From positions 223,741 through 287,740 of the forward strand of contig NMRB01000303.1 in NCBI GenBank assembly GCA_002633025.1: a stretch of DNA of 64,000 nucleotides. Reading direction: 5' to 3'. Below are positions 57,185 through 64,000 of this stretch, one piece after another (the stretch's first letter is position 1; the number at the start of each line of letters is the position of its first letter). The translations under genes and the position numbers were made by a program. The notes beneath the pieces were generated by a model that was not told the origin of the DNA, did no database searches, and saw only the letters and a program-made list of their open reading frames with translations. Source of the DNA: Notospermus geniculatus. Its lineage: Eukaryota; Nemertea; Pilidiophora; Heteronemertea; Lineidae.

Positions 57185-59654
57185 ACCAATCTTACCTATG
57201 TGACCTCCGCGCACCAAAAGTGCAGCAATATTCGGACGAAGGCAAGTTCGACATCTTTGAGAAAAAGATGGACGGTTTGAAGTCCTCACTTCGAGGAAGC
57301 AAAAGTAAATTATGTATGGACAAAAATAGATTCTCTCTTATCTATTTTTGGTATGGAATCGATACGACTAAAGTACGTGAGATCGGCCACATTCTGTTGA
57401 AGTGTGATACTGAAACGTCGCCATCATTCTGCAAAATACATGTATTCATTGCTTTTACCTTCCACGTGAAAGCTTGCTGTAGGGCATGATTCCACTCGCT
57501 TGCTTGGCATTGTTGAGATCTTTCCGGCGCCTTTTCAAAATCTGATACCGCTAAGATCTACAGCCAAAGAAGCGGCGTCAAGATTCATGGAGCCAGTGTA
57601 TGGTTCGAGAGCATGTCGCAGGAAATCTAAAGATTCCGAGCAAATATAGACGCTCTCATGAGACGGTTAGTGTGAGAAAGTAGATAAGTTTACTGACCAC
57701 ACTTAAAAAGGCTTTTAGTCTTCAGTTTTGGAATTTTACTGAAAATTTGTGCGTCCCACTAACGTCTTTAGGAATAGATCAATGATTGGGAATCGGTGAA
57801 CATTTCTATCGATTTTCAGGGTACATGTAGTAGCCTAGGCATTTATTTATGATTGACAAATTCAATACTGTCACGCGAAACACAGCGTCCTGCATAAATC
57901 TTGGTAATCCGGACAGTTTTATCTTGTGAATTCATTGGAGAGTGTCATAAACCATCATGATGATTCTTTATCGGGGATAATTAAAGACGTAGATCTCGTT
58001 CTCAGAGCAACATTATGTATCTTAAACATGCGTGAAATCAATGATTCATAAAACTGGTTTAGGACATCCCCGCAATCAGACAATAATGATCCATTACACT
58101 TGGAGAATATTTCAGGATTGGCAAAAAAATATTTAAAATTTATTTCAGTGCAACATGTGAACTTGTAATTCGGAGAGATTGCGAACGATTTAACCGATAA
58201 AGGATTGAATATTTTATAGTTTCTGAAATATTGATTCGATTTGACCACTTTATGGTGTTGTACATTTCTTTAGGAAATGTATTTCATCTTCTACATCCCG
58301 TGATTTATGTTCGGATAATTTTTTATATCTCGTCTGTTGGTTTGTTGTTATCTATGAATCTACAACAATCCCGGGATAACAACCTACCAGCTGGCATGCT
58401 GAGCATTTGCACGGCATGGACACACAAATCATTATTTTAAAATTTATCCTTATTTATTCCAGAACTATCGTGCAGTTCAAATGTACTTACAGACAAAATT
58501 AAGAAGCTCCGTTCAAATAATGACGAGTGCCGACAGATTTTCGGACTTGTTTTGAGCGTCAAAATGACCATAATTTGATAATCTTTCTGATTACACATCA
58601 TCTCAGCCTGTCAATCAGAATATGAATGCAACGTGACAGTCGTAACGTCATCAAAAAGATGCCAAATGCCAAGACAGTGAACGTTACCAAGGGATAGATT
58701 TATTTACATGTGTGCCTATGTCAACCAGAGTTACGTAACGTAGTTTAACAACTTAATTCATGAAGATTGAAGTAGAATGTTCCTAGGTACTTTAAGCAGA
58801 CTGATTGCATCGGAACCGACGTGTGATCAACTGGTGCTGAAGGTGATGATTGGCCTACCTACCAATTTTGACACGTTTTGTTGATAAACGAAGGGACCAT
58901 TTGATTAGGTAAGAGAGCATTCTGTGGAGCCACGGAGACGACCAAACGTCCAACAGGTCAGGTATGACCAGGCTTTCTGTCGCCAACCATGCAGATTGCT
59001 TCTTTGTTGCTCTTGGATCAACAGTTTGAGACGTGATTGATGATTCCGCTTGACATCAGTCTTCGAGAGTATGGTCCAGTTCACAACGCCCATCGAAGCT
59101 ATACAGCACTATCTCCTCAACTCTCGACAATTATCGTATTCTGGACTGAGTATGGTGTTCGTGGGTGGAGTTGATAAGGGCCGTAGTCCGTCTTGTTCAA
59201 TGTTGACATCTTGGCCAATGATCCTGAACCGGTGGGAAATAACTTACTTTTCGAGGATATGTTTCGGTCCCATTTTAGTATCAACCGACACAGTTCTTCT
59301 CGCACTCCCTCGAAAGACTTGGGGTGCTTGTAAAACCTGGAAAAGAACGTAATCTTGAACCTTGATAACCCACTGTGTTTGTCATCCAATGTGATGTAGG
59401 AAAACAAACCCAAGTTTAGTTTCAGAACCTTCTAATTGGTGGCGACACGTGTACATTCGGCTCCGGCGGGATTCATAAAATACACGAAGTCAGTCATGTC
59501 AGTTGTCTTCCTGTTTTAATATCATCCATAGCAAGTACGTCTGATTGATTTTCCGTTACATTTCACGTAGAATGACGTACAGACGTAAGACAGTGAAACT
59601 CTAGCATAGATAGCAAGAGAGAAGAAACACAAAAGTCAACACAACGTTAATAAA
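57185..59654. other. long region without a recognised gene
   Basis: An A+T-rich stretch. Frames such as 57220-57489 (+) and 57955-58248 (-) are short, have no known motif and no clear splice partners. No repeats of note. Confidence 0.35.
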
Positions 59655-59769
59655 TAGGAAGTCAACTTCCAGAATTTAGTCTCTTCTGAAATCTAGCGTG
59701 GAAAAGTGCCAGCCTGAAGAAGACCCGGTTGGGGTCGAAAATTTGCTAAATTCTGGAAGTTGACTTATA
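59655..59769. repeat. foldback with one Penelope-type tail core
   Basis: Outer arms GAAGTCAACTTCCAGAATTTA and the complement (TAAATTCTGGAAGTTGACTT) enclose a single plus-strand core CTGAAGAAGACCCGGTTGGG followed by GTCGAAAATTTG. Confidence 0.6.
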
Positions 59770-60930
59770 GCAAGACGTTCCAAAATGACCCTTGTAGGGC
59801 TTTTAACTGCGATGCTCCAAAGCCAACGTTGTCTAGAGAAAGTGTTCCGAACTGGTGGGTTATTCATTCCTCAACAAGAACGTGAGCCCGAGGTCCCGAA
59901 GGACGAGTGCCTCGACGCAAAAAACAGCTGCTGATGATTATTCTGATTTTATATCCGACAGTTTCTCAAATGATGTACATAAAACGCTCACTCTCGAGAG
60001 CGATGGTAGAAACCTGAAAGTAGAAAGATGAAAGTCAACACCAGAAATGAAAGGATGATGGAGTCGAGGACATTGAAATTTTCATATACGATATTGTGGA
60101 AATTCTGATACGAGGCCTGGTTTTGACTATCCGTTAACCCGTCACGTACTGTATCATGACGTATGCCTAGTATCACTTTCCTAGTGGCGGAATCGGGAGC
60201 CAACCTGACAATACTAGTGTCCTGTCTAACCCATCATAGCCAGTGTTGGTAAAAACGCCTAGCTAGACTGATACCATGTCGAAAGCTTAGCTGTCAAAAA
60301 TGGCCGCGATTCTTATGTACATGTAATTACCGTACTTGACTAGTTCAACGCGCTGTTGTAGCCTGACTGACCGTTCATCAAAGGCCTGGGTAGTCACTCA
60401 CGCCTAGTCATAGAACGACATAATTTGTTTTCTTGTCATAATATCAATAATAATTGGGGAGAAAAATTTGGATTCAACCTGTGCCGGTGATGATTGCAAA
60501 TTGTTCATTTGTCACAATCCAACCCATGAAACTCATGCCCTACAATGTATATTTCACAGGGAGCGGAATGTCAACGTGGAAGTTCAAGCCGCTTTCATGG
60601 AGAGTCTGGCAATCGCACTTGACACCACTTCATGAACGCGGATGGCATGTTTGGGGTTCATGCCTTTGACGTCCGCCACATTTTTTTGTTTATAAATCAT
60701 GCAACTTGCAATATTTGCAAAGCTGAATGTACGTACGATGAGGTTTCTAATCGATCAGATGATTGTCAACAGAAATCTTTGACTTGAGAAATGGGATTGG
60801 GAATTGTGGAAACCAACACCAGGCAGAGTTTACAGCCAGTAGTACATGTATACAAGCGACTTCTCGCACCTTCATACCAACCGCTGATATTTTGTATGTA
60901 TTCAGAAAATTTATCCAAAATTAGAGGACA
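59770..60930. other. region without a recognised gene
   Basis: Contains GTCAAAAATGGCCGC at about 60293, similar to the inner end of the 33750 element. No gene, no supported structure. Confidence 0.3.
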
Positions 60931-60934
60931 GAAG

Positions 60935-61125
60935 GCGACACACAAAATGATATAATAACCGAAGTCGTCCTCCAGAAATTTTGCAAATTTTCGACCCCAA
61001 CCGGGGTCTTCTTCAGGCTGGCGCTTTTAAGCCGACTTCTGGTAGCTCGACTTGAAAGTGCCAGCCTGAAGAAGACCCCGGTTGGGGTCGAAAATTTGCA
61101 AAATTTCTGGAGGACGACCGAAGTT
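60935..61125. repeat. large foldback made of two Penelope-type tails
   Basis: Arms of about 68 bp (60961-61029 and 61057-61123): GAAGTCGTCCTCCAGAAATT..., then GACCCCAACCGGGGTCTTCT, then TCAGGCTGGC, and the complement. The core contains CTGAAGA, the stem GACCCC/GGGGTC with loop GGTT, and GAAA. Left of it stands ACACACAAAATGAT, also found next to the tails at 57027 and 62232. Confidence 0.65.
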
Positions 61126-62514
61126 CCGTTATTCAGAACATTTGGTGAATTTCAAAGATTTGACTGCGTCCTATGGGCATTAAGCTGTCATTCAGCATCT
61201 CTTTAGTGGATATCTTCAGGTGGGCACATTTCATATTCCTTTTACAACAGTTTCGTCACTTTTCTTATCATCAGCTTAAAAACATTATACATGTACCAGT
61301 CGATGGTAAAATCAAAAAGTACCAAGAATGTTGATAATTGATAGCGAAACAATAGAAGTTCAAAGCGAAACGCAGAAAGATGTCACCTGATTTGTCACAT
61401 ATCATAGACATGAGCAGCTGCCAAAAAATACTTATCGTTACTTCGTGATATTTAACCTCGTAATTCTTTCTTAAACAATGGAAAATTATTGGTGCTTTGG
61501 CGCATTTTACTTAAGCTCTGTTGCATCCTTTTTCGTTTCGTTATACGTCTAAAGACTTTGTTTTCAAAGAAAGTTGCTAAAATTGTTTGCAAACTCCGAA
61601 CGGAGGTCATATTTTTGAGATTTTCATGGGGGCCGCGTCGCCAGGATTAAATATAGAAAAATCGTGTCTGATTTCTTACTGCGCAGTACAAATTATAATC
61701 CACGGGAGAAAAAATGACGAGCGAACTCCCGCCCATTGTGTTGTCCTCTATTCATCTACATGATTATCAACTCGATCGTGACGCCCGTCTATCATGTGCC
61801 TGGATAATTAGTTACTCAGGATAGTGACAGTGCAAAGGAAAATTTATCCCCGAAGAAAAACTCAAAGAAAATCGCAGGACGTTGGTATCGTCGGTGCTGC
61901 AAACTAAATTTGTCATCCATTATGCGTGATGTGACGAATTTCTGAAGGGAGTGACTATCAGCCTCATCGCCATCATGCGACAATAGATAGCCCAACATGT
62001 TTATTATGATGCAGTGTCGTTGAAATAATTACCTGACACGAGTCTTGACTCATGAATCTTGGTCATGATGACTTTTTTGCGTTATTTCCATTCGTAACAT
62101 CTATTTAGAAATGCTGAAATAATACAAATGATATCAAGTGAAGTACTCGATGGTGGGAAAATTGACTTCGTTGGTGATTTCCTTACCAGTTTGCGAAGGA
62201 ACATATGCAAAGAACGAGAAAGCACAAAAATTGACACACAAAATGATAAATACATGTATCAAGAAGTCAACTTCCAGAAACTTGCGAATTTTCGCCCCCA
62301 ACCGGGGTCTTCCTCAGGCACTTTTGAGTTGGAGAGACCAGAAAAGACTCGAAGGAAAAGGAAGGAAGATATGAGTATAAAAACTACTTCAGAAAAAGTT
62401 TTTACTTGATAAATTACTTATCTTTCTAAAGAATAAATGAATTAATAGGTTTTTTCATAGAAAAAACAAGAATTTACAAAGTAACAGCAACAAGCTTTCC
62501 GTCATTAATTTCAC
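61126..62514. other. region with one further tail repeat
   Basis: 62232-62326 is a single minus-strand copy of the tail (CAACTTCCAGAAACTTGCGA, then CCCCCAACCGGGGTCTTCCT). Otherwise no gene or repeat is recognised. Confidence 0.4.
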
Positions 62515-62555
62515 CTTGGAGGAATTATACCGACAGTTAGTATAATTCCTCCAAG
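62515..62555. mobile_element. 41-bp palindromic element, second copy, 7-bp target duplication
   Basis: Arms CTTGGAGGAATTATAC and GTATAATTCCTCCAAG around a 9-base centre. ATTTCAC stands directly on both sides (62508-62514 and 62556-62562). Same arms as 22905-22941, but different flanking repeat of the same length. A truncated third piece (AATTATACTGACAATTCCTC, then CAAG) is at 62641-62664. Confidence 0.72.
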
Positions 62556-62664
62556 ATTTCACAGTGTAGTTTGGGCCAATTACATGTAGAAATTCGAGCC
62601 CTTTCAGTGTACGGCGTCAAACGTAATATCAATACTACCTAATTATACTGACAATTCCTCCAAG

Positions 62665-64000
62665 ATACTAGTCACAATATTATAGTCATCCATGTCGACA
62701 CTATTTCAGACTTATCTCTAACAAATATGAGGAAGTTTGATTTCAAGTTTCTGCATGAAGATTAATCGGGAAATAGACGGAAACGCGTACTTTTTGTTTT
62801 GTTTTGTTTTGTTAGATACTGCTGGAACAGTGTAGGCTTTTTAGAACCTACACTGGACCCGATGTAATTTTCAGCGCATCAGTTGAAAATATTGAAAAGG
62901 TTCATTTGGAATTTTTTTTAGATAATTATTACCATAAATAATCAATATTTATGGTATTACCGTAATTATAATTTTACCGAAAAGGAATGCCAAAATCTGC
63001 ATATCCAGGCATTTTTGTCACTGATAAAAGATGCTTCGCAGGGCTGCCAGCGGCCTTGTTCGTGCAGTCATAAATAAATAAACGTTTCACCACCGAACCA
63101 GGCCTTTCTTGGTGTTGGTCTCATGACAAGATACATGTACCTCCTCATAGATGCCCAGGTACAAAATGCGCAGTTCGAAAAAGTCACGCTCGCAAGAAAT
63201 GGTTTCACGAAATCAAACAATGATACGCATTTAGACTCGTGGTATACTGCGTGACATTTCAAAACAATAGGATTCCCGGTTGACACACAGCTAACTGAGT
63301 TATAATTAAACATTGTCTTTGAACTCTAACTGTTTGTTTAATGACATATTTTGTGCAAACCCCTTGTTTCTTTTTCACGAATTAGTCGGACTGCCACTGT
63401 GCCGTTGGAAAAAATGAAGCCGTGTTTACGTGGCGCTGTCATCATCATTGATGGCGAACGGCCAACCAATGATCGTCAGGCTAAGAAATTCAAAATCAAT
63501 TGTTTAAAAATAGAATTTGGGCGTTTATTTTGCACGATTATTTATATCATTTCAATAATTCGAGATTTGGCTCTACACCAAAAGTTGAAGTGGACATCCC
63601 GAGCTGCTTTTGATAAAGGGAATTACGTTATCAAAACATCCATGTTTTCAAAACAATGGAATGGGAAGGTATAAAAATGAACTGCGCAATATCGAAGCTC
63701 AGAAAGCAATAAGGAGTCGACGGTCACGTTACACCACCAGGAGCTACTCCTTATGAAGTTCACTGTCGTTCGTATTTTCGTCCTTACCCAGGTGAAATTT
63801 GAGTTGCAACCTGTTGCAGAGATAGCAGACGAACGGGCGAGTAAGTGAAAACGACTGGAATTCCCGTCTCAAGTCGTCAATTGAGTTCAAGAAGTTCTTT
63901 GATTTGAACTTCAGCGAAAAAAAGCGGTGAGTAGCCTGTAATAGTACTTGTATTTTCTGTCACCTATTACCTTGTCATTGGTCATTTATAAATTTCAAAA
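62665..64000. other. right end of the window, no recognised gene
   Basis: Contains a (TTTTG)n run (62793-62813), a short hairpin GTGTAGGCTTTTTAGAACC (62831 onward) and an A+T palindrome ACCATAAATA/TATTTATGGT (62931-62956). Frames at 63068-63313 and 63351-63674 have no known motifs. Confidence 0.35.

Overview
The window is animal nuclear DNA. It has spliced genes with GT-AG introns, tandem families of rhodopsin-like (class A) G-protein-coupled receptors, a class C receptor fragment, tRNA-derived SINE pieces, a Penelope-like retroelement remnant and many small foldback elements. Low coding density, many ACATGTA and TAGGCCTA words and fast-diverging lineage-specific receptors suggest a marine invertebrate, such as an invertebrate deuterostome or lophotrochozoan. 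The species cannot be fixed from sequence alone. The assembly has single-base Ns (3536, 26656, 31482), a 7-N gap (20464-20470) and a 204-N gap (33371-33574).

Layout. 49-1585 (-): four 5' exons of a class C GPCR ligand-binding domain that runs off the left edge. 4489-30526 (-): seven tandem two-exon class A receptor genes (A to G, about 356 aa each, intron always at the same codon), set in duplicated intergenic DNA full of transposon insertions. 31000-34300: minisatellites, a tRNA-like sequence and assembly gaps. 34393-35670 (+): a secreted von Willebrand factor A-domain gene. 37055-40528 (+): two tandem intronless class A receptors of a second family; the first is broken by a 421-bp transposon and the second is intact. 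41440-45719 (-): two diverged paralogues of an unrecognised protein family. 47131-54083 (-): three tandem copies of an acyl-CoA synthetase-like (ANL) gene, one intact, one internally deleted and one frameshifted. 54084-64000: mostly repeats and foldback structures, with one BIR-like fragment.

The strongest overall signal is that the tandem paralogues act as natural empty-site controls. By comparing one duplicated unit with another I can see exact insertions with target-site duplications: a 37-bp perfect palindrome (7-bp TSD, with a second 41-bp copy 40 kb away that also has a 7-bp TSD), a 67-bp Penelope-like tail (15-bp TSD), an 849-bp Penelope-like copy (8-bp TSD), a 414-bp Harbinger-like element (TAA), 260-bp and 283-bp CACTGTTA-ended elements, and a 0.74-kb element with GC-rich ends. 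The receptors of array A to G also lack the cysteine pair that joins TM3 to extracellular loop 2 in most class A receptors, and their exon 2 sequences are mosaics across copies.
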